DNA from: Pseudothermotoga_B sp051235805
GTDB taxonomy: Bacteria > Thermotogota > Thermotogae > Thermotogales > DSM-5069
Length of the DNA stretch: 64,000 bases
NCBI RefSeq assembly: GCF_051235805.1
Contig: NZ_JBPNXV010000001.1
Coordinates: 1,922,001-1,986,000 of the forward strand
Direction: 5' to 3'
The notes under the pieces are model-generated. The model saw only the letters and a list, made by a program, of their open reading frames with translations. It did no database searches and was not told the origin of the DNA. Numbering within the stretch: position 1 is the first letter of the stretch; every line of letters begins with the position of its first letter. This document shows positions 24,559 through 32,839 of this stretch, one piece after another. The position numbers and the translations under genes were made by a program.

Positions 24559-25795
24559 AGAAATTGAAGGATGCAAGCCTTTTACAATGAACGGTAGTTG
24601 GGTTTCACCGCTCAACTATTGTTCAGAAGTAAGAGAGAAGATGAATTTACCCAACAGAGTATTAGTACACGATGTGACTCTCAGAGATGGTGAACAGATG
24701 GCTGGTGTAGTCTTTACAGAGGATGAAAAAGTTTTCATAGCACAAGAATTAGACAAGATAGGTATTCCGATGATAGAAATAGGAACACCAGCCGTTTCCG
24801 AGGAAGACCAAAGAGCCTTCAAGAGACTTTCAAAGATGAATCTAAAAGCCAAGAAAATTGCCTTGGCGAGAATCAGTGAAGAAGATGTAAAACTCGCAGC
24901 AGAGTGCGGTGCCGATGGTTTGTTTTATGAAACAAGTGTTAATCCGTACTTCGTAAAGTACGTTCTTGGTCTTGATTCAAAAGAATTCATTAACAGGATA
25001 ATCAGAGGTGCAAAGCTTGCGAAAGAATTAGGATTATTCGTTGAATTCTGTGGTTGGGATACCTTTAGAATAAACAATCTCGAGTGGATCAAAACTGTCT
25101 ACACAGAACTGCTCAGAAATGCAGAAGTTGACCAAATAGGTATATCTGATACACTTGGTCAAGCCCATCCTTTCACTGTGAATTTCCTGGTGAGGAAGAT
25201 GAAAGAATGGTTCCCAAACGTTCCACTCGCTATACACGTGCACAATGATTATGGACTGGCTACAGCGACAGCACTCATGGCAGTGGCATCTGGAGCAGAA
25301 GCAGTTGAGACATCCTTCAACTGCCTTGGCGAGAGAACGGGAAATGCAGCGACAGAAGAAGTAATTATGGGCATTGAGATGATCCTTGGAATCAAGACAG
25401 GCATAGATTGTTCTGAATTGTACAGGATTTCAAAACTGATACAGGAGATATCTAAGGTACAGGTGTCACCAAATAAACCTATAGTTGGGGAAAAAATATT
25501 CCATAGCGAATCTGGTATAGTAATCGATGCCAATGAGAAGATGTACAGAGCCACGGGTCTAAAGTATTCTATGTTCCCATACAATCCAGAGAATATTGGA
25601 AGACAGTTGAGGTATGTAGCGGGAAAAAAGAGTGGCCGTGCTTTCATCAAATACTACCTAAAGCAGAAGGGCTTGAGTGCTACTGATTCACAGATAGAAG
25701 AGATACTCATCAGAGTCAAAAGATATGGAATCGTGTTGAAAAACTTTATACAAGATGAAGAACTTGATAGAATCATTCGATTTGTGCTCGAATGA
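24548..25795 (+). CDS. DRE-TIM metallolyase: isopropylmalate/homocitrate/citramalate synthase-like
   Basis: ATG at 24548 overlaps the symporter end by 11 nt and has AAGGAG 10 nt upstream. The 415-residue protein has the HDVTLRDGEQ metal/catalytic motif, HVHNDYGLA with two metal-binding His residues, and LGERTGNAATEEV, the claisen-synthase signature. These fit the LeuA-like synthases better than HMG-CoA lyase. The C-terminal ~130 residues resemble the linker region but there is no LeuA regulatory domain. It probably condenses or splits an acyl-CoA and a 2-oxo acid in the pathway served by the cyclase and symporter. Confidence 0.82.
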   Translation: MEFEEIEGCKPFTMNGSWVSPLNYCSEVREKMNLPNRVLVHDVTLRDGEQMAGVVFTEDEKVFIAQELDKIGIPMIEIGTPAVSEEDQRAFKRLSKMNLKAKKIALARISEEDVKLAAECGADGLFYETSVNPYFVKYVLGLDSKEFINRIIRGAKLAKELGLFVEFCGWDTFRINNLEWIKTVYTELLRNAEVDQIGISDTLGQAHPFTVNFLVRKMKEWFPNVPLAIHVHNDYGLATATALMAVASGAEAVETSFNCLGERTGNAATEEVIMGIEMILGIKTGIDCSELYRISKLIQEISKVQVSPNKPIVGEKIFHSESGIVIDANEKMYRATGLKYSMFPYNPENIGRQLRYVAGKKSGRAFIKYYLKQKGLSATDSQIEEILIRVKRYGIVLKNFIQDEELDRIIRFVLE

Positions 25796-25811
25796 ATTTC
25801 AAGATCAACTG

Positions 25812-25842
25812 AAAGCCCACCATTGAGGTGGGCTTTTGTTTT
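25812..25842 (+). terminator. Rho-independent terminator of the GntR-controlled operon
   Basis: AAAGCCCACC, loop ATTGA and GGTGGGCTTT form a perfect 10-bp stem, followed by TGTTTTT. It starts 17 nt after the stop of the aldolase-family gene. Confidence 0.9.
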
Positions 25843-26020
25843 TCAAGTGCATACTTGTGCATACTTGTGATTTAGTGTGTATAAATGAGCAAACCACATT
25901 TCTTTGCATTTAGTTGGTTTTTGAACCCAGAAAACTCGTCTTTGCTACCTTTTCTTTCCATAGAATCAGATGCTAAAATGAGAAATGTGAAGTGGTTCAC
26001 TAATTCTTTGACCCGATGGA

Positions 26021-26036
26021 AGGTTATTTCTAACCT
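26021..26036 (+). promoter_or_regulatory. Palindrome and weak promoter before glutamate dehydrogenase
   Basis: AGGTTATTTCTAACCT is a perfect 6-bp inverted repeat with a 4-nt centre, ending 5 nt before the ribosome site. TTGACC at 26008 lies 17 nt ahead of TAACCT, so the right arm could double as a -10 box. Whether it is an operator or a small leader hairpin is unclear. The rest of 25843-26020 holds two tandem copies of GTGCATACTT (from 25848) and nothing else that I recognise. Confidence 0.35.
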
Positions 26037-26056
26037 ACGTGAAGGGAGGATTTTTC

Positions 26057-27307
26057 ATGGCTAAATCGTTGTATGAACAAGCGCTCGAGGTTTTCGGGTA
26101 TGCTGCTGATGTAATGAAACTTGATCCAAATATCAGAAAATTCCTCGAAAGGCCTCAGCGCACCTTAGTTGTTGAATTTCCAGTTGTGATGGATGATGGC
26201 AGAGTAGAGATGTTCACAGGGTATCGTTGTCAGCACAACACAGCCCGAGGTCCTGCAAAGGGTGGAATAAGGTATCACCCTGATGTCACACTCGATGAAG
26301 TACAGACCTTGGCGTTCTGGATGACTTGGAAGTGTTCTTTGCTGAATCTACCCTATGGCGGAGGTAAAGGTGGAGTCAAGGTCGATCCAAGCAAACTTTC
26401 AAAACACGAACTGGAGAGGCTTTCACGAAGATTCTTCTACGAGATAGCCAATTTCATTGGCGAAAAGAGAGACATCCCTGCCCCTGATGTGAACACAAAC
26501 GCTCAGGTAATGGCTTGGTATGTCGATACCTACACTATGCATGCTGGTTATCCGGCACTTGGTGTTGTGACTGGAAAACCTGTAGAAATCGGTGGTTCAG
26601 TTGGTAGAAACGAAGCAACTGGTCGTGGTGTTGCGGTGACTGCTGCCGAGGCTTGCAAGTTGCTTGGCAAAGATATTTCAAAGGCAACCGTAGCAGTTCA
26701 AGGATTTGGAAACGTTGGATCTTTCTCTGCGAAAATTCTGTACGAAGATTACAAGGCAAAAGTTGTTGCTGTAAGTGATGTGTCTGCAGCTTATTATGAT
26801 CCAAACGGCTTGGATATAAATGATTTGATCACCTACAGAGACAGCAACAAAGGCTTCATCGAGGGATATCCAAAGGGAAAGAAAATATCTCACGAAGAAC
26901 TGCTCGAACTCGACGTAGACATATTGGTTCCTGCAGCTCTGGAGAACGCCATCACTCAGAAAAATGCCGACAAAATCAGAGCAAAATTCATTGTTGAGGG
27001 AGCAAATGGACCTGTAACACCAGAGGCAGACAAAATACTTCTTTCAAAGGGAGTTACTATTATTCCTGATATACTCGCGAATGCTGGTGGAGTAACAGTC
27101 TCTTACTTTGAATGGGTGCAAGATTTGCAATCATTCTTCTGGGATCTCGACGACATAAGATCAAAGCTGACAAAGATGATGAAAGCTGCATTTGCCGAAG
27201 TTGCAAAGACTAAGGAGAAATACAATGTAGATTTCAGAACAGCGGCTTACATAGTCGCAATCGAAAGAGTTGCACAAGCGGTAAGACTGAGAGGCATCTA
27301 TCCATGA
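26057..27307 (+). CDS. gdhA: Glutamate dehydrogenase, hexameric family I
   Basis: ATG at 26057 follows GAAGGGAGG; the product is 416 residues, the length of Thermotoga and archaeal enzymes. The catalytic region has GPAKGGIRYHP and PYGGGKGGVKVDP with the substrate and active-site lysines. The coenzyme domain has VQGFGNVG, then AVSD where a Ser-Asp end to the second strand leaves NAD/NADP preference open. It interconverts glutamate with 2-oxoglutarate and ammonia and would absorb or release nitrogen from the amino-acid catabolism encoded downstream. It is monocistronic, closed by a terminator. Confidence 0.96.
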   Translation: MAKSLYEQALEVFGYAADVMKLDPNIRKFLERPQRTLVVEFPVVMDDGRVEMFTGYRCQHNTARGPAKGGIRYHPDVTLDEVQTLAFWMTWKCSLLNLPYGGGKGGVKVDPSKLSKHELERLSRRFFYEIANFIGEKRDIPAPDVNTNAQVMAWYVDTYTMHAGYPALGVVTGKPVEIGGSVGRNEATGRGVAVTAAEACKLLGKDISKATVAVQGFGNVGSFSAKILYEDYKAKVVAVSDVSAAYYDPNGLDINDLITYRDSNKGFIEGYPKGKKISHEELLELDVDILVPAALENAITQKNADKIRAKFIVEGANGPVTPEADKILLSKGVTIIPDILANAGGVTVSYFEWVQDLQSFFWDLDDIRSKLTKMMKAAFAEVAKTKEKYNVDFRTAAYIVAIERVAQAVRLRGIYP

Positions 27308-27308
27308 A

Positions 27309-27333
27309 AAAAGGGCGCTTTCGCGCCCTTTTT
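27309..27333. terminator. Bidirectional terminator between gdhA and the convergent block
   Basis: GGGCGC, loop TTTC and GCGCCC are flanked by AAAA on the left and TTTTT on the right. The structure can end transcription from both gdhA and the minus-strand genes. Confidence 0.9.
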
Positions 27334-27335
27334 AC

Positions 27336-27656
27336 TCACATCTTTTTGTCAAATCTTGTCCCGCATGCTTGAGTTATATCTTTATAACTTTTGATCGCTG
27401 CCTCAGATTTTTTCATCTGCAAGGCATTTTCACTGAGTTGTTGCATTTGTGACTTGATCTTCTCGATCCTCTTTGCATCTGCTTTTAAGATTTCATCTGC
27501 AAGGTGTGAATCTATCTTTGCAAAAGATTTGAGTATTTGTTCACGCCTTTCCAAAAGAGGCAACAACTCTTCATATTGTTGATTTTCTATCAGAAGATCT
27601 ATCTGTTGTTCTATCGTCTTCACTTCCTTTACCAATTCTTCGTCACTAAAATGCAT
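27336..27656 (-). CDS. Small helical protein of unknown function
   Basis: ATG at 27656 has AGAAGG 6 nt upstream and gives 106 residues; an ATG at 27680 would add eight. The sequence is highly charged and helical, with heptad patterns such as VKEVKTIEQQIDLLIENQQY and IEKIKSQMQQLSENALQMKK, so a coiled coil is likely. The overall form recalls FliT-like export chaperones but there is no clear signature. It overlaps the AcpS-FolK gene by 28 nt, which suggests coupled translation. Confidence 0.65.
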   Translation of the reverse strand: MHFSDEELVKEVKTIEQQIDLLIENQQYEELLPLLERREQILKSFAKIDSHLADEILKADAKRIEKIKSQMQQLSENALQMKKSEAAIKSYKDITQACGTRFDKKM

Positions 27657-28435
27657 TCTTCGCCTTCTTTCCTCATACACCGAAAATCGCCTTCTAATGG
27701 GTGTTCAAAGACACCCAACTCCAAGAGAGGAAAGATCACAAATTGTCTGTTGAGTATATCATAATGTGGTATCACCAAATTGGTTGACTCGTAGATTATG
27801 TTGCCGAAAAGGAGTATATCCAAATCGATGATTCTTGGACCCCATCTCTTTTCTCTTGACCTGCCCATAGTCTGTTCCACGTGCAACAGAGTTTGTAACA
27901 ATTCTTGTGGCTTTTGTTTTGTATCTACTTCGACAACGCAATTGTAGAACTTTGGTTGTTCAGTCACACCATAGGGAAGCGTCTCATAAACGGAGGACGT
28001 TCTGATGATTTTCAAACCTGAAAGTTCCAGTAGATCACATGACCTTTGGATATTTCTCAATCTGCTGCCAAGGTTAGAACCAATACCGATGTAAACCTGA
28101 CCAACCCGTTTTTCAAGAACTACGTCCGCACAAGCAAAATAGTCGTGCGTGATTGTAAGGTGAGCAAAATTGAAAGAAAAATCGGTATGAAACAGAAACA
28201 ATGGTTTCTTGAGCTTGTTGTGAATTACTTCGATGGCTTTAAAGGAATAATCTCTCAGTCCCGTGCCCAAAGCTTTGAAGAACGCTTCTTTCGCCGCGAA
28301 ACGAGCTGCCAGATACGTTTTCTTGTCTTTTACTGTCTCAAATTCCTTTGCTTCGCGCTCACCAAGTATTCTTCGACTTATGGATTCACTTACTCTATCG
28401 ATTCTAAGTATATCGGTACCTATTCCCATTATCAT
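27629..28435 (-). CDS. Fusion of holo-ACP synthase and 6-hydroxymethyl-dihydropterin pyrophosphokinase
   Basis: Residues 1-110 are AcpS: GIGTDILRIDRV with its metal Asp, and ARFAAKEAFFKALGTG. Residues 112-268 are HPPK (FolK): YIGIGSNLGSRLRNIQRSCD, SSVYETLPYG and the signature RWGPRIIDLDILLFG. There is no stop or frameshift at the junction. AcpS transfers phosphopantetheine from CoA to acyl carrier protein; FolK pyrophosphorylates a folate precursor. The two reactions are unrelated except that both handle nucleotide phosphates. The ATG overlaps the previous stop as ATGA. No other folate gene is in the window. Confidence 0.9.
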   Translation of the reverse strand: MIMGIGTDILRIDRVSESISRRILGEREAKEFETVKDKKTYLAARFAAKEAFFKALGTGLRDYSFKAIEVIHNKLKKPLFLFHTDFSFNFAHLTITHDYFACADVVLEKRVGQVYIGIGSNLGSRLRNIQRSCDLLELSGLKIIRTSSVYETLPYGVTEQPKFYNCVVEVDTKQKPQELLQTLLHVEQTMGRSREKRWGPRIIDLDILLFGNIIYESTNLVIPHYDILNRQFVIFPLLELGVFEHPLEGDFRCMRKEGEECILVTKNW

Positions 28436-29814
28436 ACAGGGTAAACAGGTGCCTCGAACTCTTGCACCAAGTCGAAATCAACCTTCAGTTGATCAAGATA
28501 GCGCTTTTGAAGATATTTTTTGCCAACTTCTCCGAGTATGACGTATATCAGAAGATCTTCATCAGTTTTTGCGAGTAACCCGAGCTCTTTTTTTGCTCTT
28601 TCAAGTTCCGGCGGAATGAGTTCACCTGGACGAAGATCTATTGGTTTCTCATCACCGAGTATCTTCTTGGTCAAATCGGGATCGATAGGTGCCGGCGGTT
28701 TACCGTAAAAGCCTTTGACATATTCTTTCACTTCCTTAGTTACCTTTGCATACCTCTCTTTGGTCATGACATTCAAAATTGCCTGAACACCGACTATCTG
28801 ACTCGTGGGAGTCACTAAAGGTGGGTAGCCAAGATCTTTTTGAACTCTTGGTATCTCTTCGAGCACCTCTTTCATCTTATGAGCCATCTTCTGCTCTTGA
28901 AGTTGCTTCACCATATTGGAGTACATTCCACCAGGCACTTGAGCATGGAGTATCTTTGGGTCAATCGTGGTCATCTTCACATCGTATGAAGAGTATTTTT
29001 CCCTAACTTTTGTGAAATGCTCTATCAAGTAATTCAAAGTTTCCCAATCAGGTGGAGGAACTAAACCTTGTTTGCTCAGAGAATAATAAAATGGCTCAAA
29101 AGGTGGTTGTGAAGTACCCAGTGCAAAAGGTGACAGCGCGGTGTCAACAATGTCAGCCCCAGCATCGATGGCGGCTTGATAACTCGCATCAGCAAGTCCA
29201 CAGGTGCAGTGTGAATGAACATCCACTGGCAAAGAGAACTCTTTTTTCAACGCAGTGACAAGATCAAAGGCTTCCTTAGGGGTGAGCAAGCCAGCCATAT
29301 CTTTTATGCAGAGCGAATCTACCCCAAGTTCAACCAGTTTCCTTGCATAGCCCAAGTAATATTCCAAAGTGTGTACGGGACTGACGGTGTATGAAATAGC
29401 CCCTTGAACGTGTGCTTTCATCTTCTTCGCTTCGTCTATCGCCACGATTAGGTTTCTTTCGTCGTTCAGAGCATCAAAGATCCTGATTATATCTATTCCA
29501 CTTTCGACCATCTTTCTGACAAAGAGTCTGACAGTATCATCTGCATAATGTCGATAACCAACCAGGTTCTGTCCACGGAGCAACATCTGAAGTTTCGTGT
29601 TCTTGATTTTCTCTCTAATCTTCTTCAGTCTCTCCCATGGATCTTCATTCAGAAACCTCACAGCTACGTCAAAGGTGGCGCCGCCCCAGACTTCCATAGA
29701 GTAGAAACCAACTTTATCCATCACTTCAAGAACCGGCAACATGTCTTTCGTTGACATTCTGGTCGCGATCAACGATTGATGACCATCTCTCAGTGTTGTA
29801 TCAACAAATTTCAC
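28432..29814 (-). CDS. Biotin-dependent carboxyltransferase subunit lacking the biotin domain (OadA/PycB-like)
   Basis: GTG at 29814 has GAGGTG 6 nt upstream; GTG at 29823 is the alternative. The 460-residue protein has the DTTLRDGHQS metal motif, the carbamylated lysine region LCIKDMAGLL, and HSHCTCGLA. These define the oxaloacetate decarboxylase alpha / pyruvate carboxylase B transferase. It ends after the PYC/OADA helical domain, with no MKM biotinyl motif, so a separate biotin carrier must supply carboxybiotin. No such carrier or beta subunit is adjacent. Confidence 0.9.
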   Translation of the reverse strand: MKFVDTTLRDGHQSLIATRMSTKDMLPVLEVMDKVGFYSMEVWGGATFDVAVRFLNEDPWERLKKIREKIKNTKLQMLLRGQNLVGYRHYADDTVRLFVRKMVESGIDIIRIFDALNDERNLIVAIDEAKKMKAHVQGAISYTVSPVHTLEYYLGYARKLVELGVDSLCIKDMAGLLTPKEAFDLVTALKKEFSLPVDVHSHCTCGLADASYQAAIDAGADIVDTALSPFALGTSQPPFEPFYYSLSKQGLVPPPDWETLNYLIEHFTKVREKYSSYDVKMTTIDPKILHAQVPGGMYSNMVKQLQEQKMAHKMKEVLEEIPRVQKDLGYPPLVTPTSQIVGVQAILNVMTKERYAKVTKEVKEYVKGFYGKPPAPIDPDLTKKILGDEKPIDLRPGELIPPELERAKKELGLLAKTDEDLLIYVILGEVGKKYLQKRYLDQLKVDFDLVQEFEAPVYPV

Positions 29815-29815
29815 C

Positions 29816-30901
29816 TTACTCACCTCTGTTTGAATTGAAATATCTCAAGATCTCAAGCGAAAGAGCCACTCTTGTTTCAAAACTGCTCAGAAGTGCGTAT
29901 TCTTCTTCGGAGTGAAATCTAACGCCTGTGATTCCAAGTCCATCGATCGTTGGGACACCAAATTGATAGAAGAAAGCACTGTCTGCCCCTCCACTTGAAT
30001 GTTGGTAATCAAACCTAACACTAACTCTCTCAAAAGCTTGTTCAACAGCCTTTTTCATCTCTGAGTGAAATTCCATAGAAGGTCTACGAACTTGTATTGA
30101 TAGTTCGCAACTTGTCCCATTTATAGAAGGTTTAGAACAAAGTTCTGATAACACCTCTCTGCACTGTTCAAATTCTTGTTGTGTTGAAAATCTCACATCG
30201 AAATAGGTGTTACACAAATCGGGAGTGACATTCGATTTTTCACCTGCATTTATTATCGTAGGATTGATCGTTAAGCTACCAATCTTCCCATTCAAACTGT
30301 AAATGGCATCTATCTTTCGGCACGCTTCAACAACGGCGTTTGCACCTTCTTCAAGTCTTGAAGCATGACCTTTCTTTCCTTTTACAACAAGGCTCATCGA
30401 GGCAATACCTTTTCTGCTACTGACGATCTCACCATTGATTCCACCAGGCTCAAAAGACAGACAGCAAAGACTTTGCGTTGCATACTTCTCGAAGGTAGTC
30501 TTGCTGGTTTTCGAACCAAGTTCTTCATCGACGTTCAGTATGACGCACAAACTCTCAATTCCATCCTTCAGCGCTTTCTCTACTGTAGCAAGAAGCGTGA
30601 TTACTCCACCTTTCATATCTGCCACACCAGGTCCGCGAACAACATCGTTTTCAATTCTAAATGGTCTTTTCTGAGCCTCTCCTTCTTTGAAAACTGTATC
30701 CAGGTGACCTATGAGCGTGAGGTATGGTCCATCACCAATTAAACCAACATGTGCTGCTTCTTCTTGGAAAACTGAAAAGCCCATCTGCTTCAACTCTTGA
30801 GCAATGAAAGATGTCCTGGAAAGTTTTGTCTGAAGATCTATATCAAAGCCTGTATCGGTGTTGACCAGTTCTTTGTAAAGGTTCAACCATCTTTCCTGCA
30901 T
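29816..30901 (-). CDS. M20-family metallopeptidase (glutamate carboxypeptidase/ArgE-like)
   Basis: The 361-residue protein has LIGHLDTVF and GPGVADMKGGV, the zinc-binding His-x-Asp and bridging Asp of M20 enzymes. VDEELGSKTS carries the catalytic Glu, SFEPGG follows, and HSSGGADSAFF lies in the C-terminal half. A dimerisation domain interrupts the catalytic domain around residues 165-275. M20 members remove C-terminal glutamate or deacylate amino acids. GAGGTG precedes the ATG. It is coupled to LUD upstream and the carboxyltransferase downstream, but no common pathway is evident. Confidence 0.88.
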   Translation of the reverse strand: MQERWLNLYKELVNTDTGFDIDLQTKLSRTSFIAQELKQMGFSVFQEEAAHVGLIGDGPYLTLIGHLDTVFKEGEAQKRPFRIENDVVRGPGVADMKGGVITLLATVEKALKDGIESLCVILNVDEELGSKTSKTTFEKYATQSLCCLSFEPGGINGEIVSSRKGIASMSLVVKGKKGHASRLEEGANAVVEACRKIDAIYSLNGKIGSLTINPTIINAGEKSNVTPDLCNTYFDVRFSTQQEFEQCREVLSELCSKPSINGTSCELSIQVRRPSMEFHSEMKKAVEQAFERVSVRFDYQHSSGGADSAFFYQFGVPTIDGLGITGVRFHSEEEYALLSSFETRVALSLEILRYFNSNRGE

Positions 30902-30910
30902 CTTAGCACC

Positions 30911-31543
30911 TCACAATCCAAGCTCTTCAAGTACAAAAACGATCTTTATTCTGCCAGGCTGATTGCGCGAATCGTTTATGACGTGAAAATGCCTGCAGAT
31001 CCTTTCAGGTGAATCGCAGTCTTGACACAAACCAGTCACCGCACATGGGGTCGACAGAGAAAGTCTTTTTGCATTCATAGGTGAGATGTATCTGATTCTT
31101 TCTCTCGCTGCTTCCAAATCTTTCACTATTTTGTTTGCGCTCACGACCAGTATCACGTTCTTTGGTCCAAAGGTCACCGCTGCTACTCTGTTACCAAAAC
31201 CATCCATGAAAACCAGTTCACCGTTCATCGTGATGGCGTTGGCGCTACACAGATAGTAGTCGCTGTCGAAGGCTTCTATCTCTGTTTTCCGCCTGTCGGG
31301 AGAGTTGTAGCGATCGAGAAATCTGTACTTGCCACTCCTGAGCAGGGCAAGTATACCAGAATCACTCAAGGTCAAAGACCCACCAGAACTAACGACCGAA
31401 CCTTCAGGTATCAACCTTTCAATCAATTCCTTAGCTTGCTGGGCATTTTCTACGATGTACACTTGGTAAGATTTCTTCTCAAGTACTGGCTTGAGTCTCT
31501 CGCACAAGGTTTTGTATTTGAATTTGTAAAGCTCTTCTCTCAA
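30911..31543 (-). CDS. LUD-domain protein (lactate-utilisation-like, DUF162)
   Basis: The TTG start at 31543 follows GAGGTGA by four bases. The 210-residue protein has VVSSGGSLTLSDSGIL and FGPKNVILVVSANKIVKDLE, the core of LUD domains. Near the C terminus a cysteine cluster (CAVTGLCQDCDSPERICRH) could bind iron-sulphur or zinc. LutC-like proteins take part in lactate oxidation, but LutA and LutB are absent here. It heads the minus-strand block and faces the DauR-like gene. Confidence 0.82.
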   Translation of the reverse strand: MREELYKFKYKTLCERLKPVLEKKSYQVYIVENAQQAKELIERLIPEGSVVSSGGSLTLSDSGILALLRSGKYRFLDRYNSPDRRKTEIEAFDSDYYLCSANAITMNGELVFMDGFGNRVAAVTFGPKNVILVVSANKIVKDLEAARERIRYISPMNAKRLSLSTPCAVTGLCQDCDSPERICRHFHVINDSRNQPGRIKIVFVLEELGL

Positions 31544-31701
31544 CTAAATCACCTCTAATATATTATCTCACACGCAGCTAATTGAAGGACACCAAACTGT
31601 TAACTTTCACCCAAAAATGACCAATTTCGTTGAAATACTTTCAAAAAACTAAAATAATGGTGAAAAGAAATCGGATTCTTCTTGTTGCTATGTACAAATT
31701 C

Positions 31702-31740
31702 TTGTATCTCATCCAACAATGTATTGTATATGAGTACAAT
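31702..31740 (+). promoter_or_regulatory. Promoter overlapping an ATTGTA/TACAAT palindrome
   Basis: TTGTAT at 31702 and TGTATA at 31725 are 17 nt apart. The inverted repeat ATTGTA-TATGAG-TACAAT (31723-31740) covers the -10 box and start site. Further TTGTA or TACAA copies flank it at 31691 and 31744. The layout suggests autoregulation by the downstream PAS/HTH regulator. Confidence 0.5.
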
Positions 31741-31769
31741 TTTTTGTATCATAGAGGAGGGTTGATAGT

Positions 31770-32438
31770 GTGAAAAAGATTAATCCCATTTTGAGAGCTT
31801 TCATACCTGTTACTCGTGGGTTGGGTCAAATGCTCGGACCTGACTACGAAATAGTCCTCCACGACATATCTGATCCAGAACAGTCGGTCATAGCCATTGA
31901 AAACGGACATGTGACGGGCAGAAAAGTTGGAGCCCCCTTGACAGATTTGGGATTGTACATCTTGAGATCAGAGAAATTTAAAGACGTTGATGTTGTACCA
32001 AACTACATGACAACCACTTCTGATGGTAGAATCCTGCGCTCGACAACAATCTTCATTCGTGACGAGAATGGAAAGATTATAGGTTTCCTGTGCATCAACT
32101 ATGACACGACAAAGATCTCTATCTTCAAGCAAGTGATAGAACAACACTTGACCTTTCAAAACCTTGAAGACATGGCTGGGACAAACCACGAAAGATTCGT
32201 GAGCAAAGTTGAAGAACTCTTGAATGAAGCAATTCAGAGTGTGAAATCCTTGGCGGGGAAGCCTTTAAGATATGCCACCAAAGAAGAAAAAATAAGTGTT
32301 CTTAAGAAACTTGATGAGAAAGGCTTCTTTTTACTCAAAGGCGCCGTAGACTTTCTCGCAAAAGAAATGGGAAATTCAAAATTCACCATCTATGCGTATC
32401 TGAGAGAAGCAAGAAACAGATCAAATAACCTTGTTTAG
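31770..32438 (+). CDS. YheO/DauR-like PAS and helix-turn-helix regulator
   Basis: The GTG start follows GAGGAGG by about nine bases. Residues 1-115 are a YheO-like PAS domain (FIPVTRGLGQMLGPDYEIVL, SVIAIENGHVTGR). Residues 165-222 are the matching helix-turn-helix with KGAVDFLAKEMGNSKFTIYA. The group includes DauR, the repressor of D-arginine utilisation in Pseudomonas. Here it opens a 19-kb plus-strand run of amino-acid genes and probably senses an amino acid. The ligand is not determined. Confidence 0.88.
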   Translation: MKKINPILRAFIPVTRGLGQMLGPDYEIVLHDISDPEQSVIAIENGHVTGRKVGAPLTDLGLYILRSEKFKDVDVVPNYMTTTSDGRILRSTTIFIRDENGKIIGFLCINYDTTKISIFKQVIEQHLTFQNLEDMAGTNHERFVSKVEELLNEAIQSVKSLAGKPLRYATKEEKISVLKKLDEKGFFLLKGAVDFLAKEMGNSKFTIYAYLREARNRSNNLV

Positions 32439-32456
32439 AAAGAAGGAGGTATGTGG

Positions 32457-32834
32457 ATGAAGATCATCAGTACAAACGATGCACCAAAAGCAATAGGACC
32501 TTATTCACAGGCAGTCGAAGTAAACGGTCTTGTTTTCGTTTCAGGACAGATCCCATTGGACCCAGTCACGGGTGATTTGGTAAACGGCGACATCAAAAAG
32601 CAAGCAACAAGAGTTTTCGAAAACATCAGGGGAATTCTCAAAGCCTGTGGATGTGACCTGAAAAATGTTGTGAAGGCAACTGTTTTTGTCACTGACCTAA
32701 AGAACTTCGCCGCTATCAATGAAATCTATAGCCAGTACTTTGGTGAACACAAACCAGCAAGATCTTTCGTAGAAGTCTCCGCACTTCCAAAGGGTGCAGA
32801 GGTTGAAATCGAAGTAATAGCCACCAAGGAGTGA
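32457..32834 (+). CDS. RidA-family enamine/imine deaminase
   Basis: ATG at 32457 is 6-7 nt after AAGGAGGT; the ATG at 32451 touches it. The 125-residue protein has PKAIGPYSQAVEVNGLVFVS, SGQIPLDP, and the C-terminal RSFVEVSALPKGAEVEIEVI with the arginine that binds substrate carboxylate. RidA hydrolyses reactive 2-aminoacrylate and related enamines released by PLP enzymes and amine oxidases. Both types follow in this operon, so it likely protects or speeds that step. Confidence 0.95.
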   Translation: MKIISTNDAPKAIGPYSQAVEVNGLVFVSGQIPLDPVTGDLVNGDIKKQATRVFENIRGILKACGCDLKNVVKATVFVTDLKNFAAINEIYSQYFGEHKPARSFVEVSALPKGAEVEIEVIATKE

Positions 32835-32839
32835 ATGAG

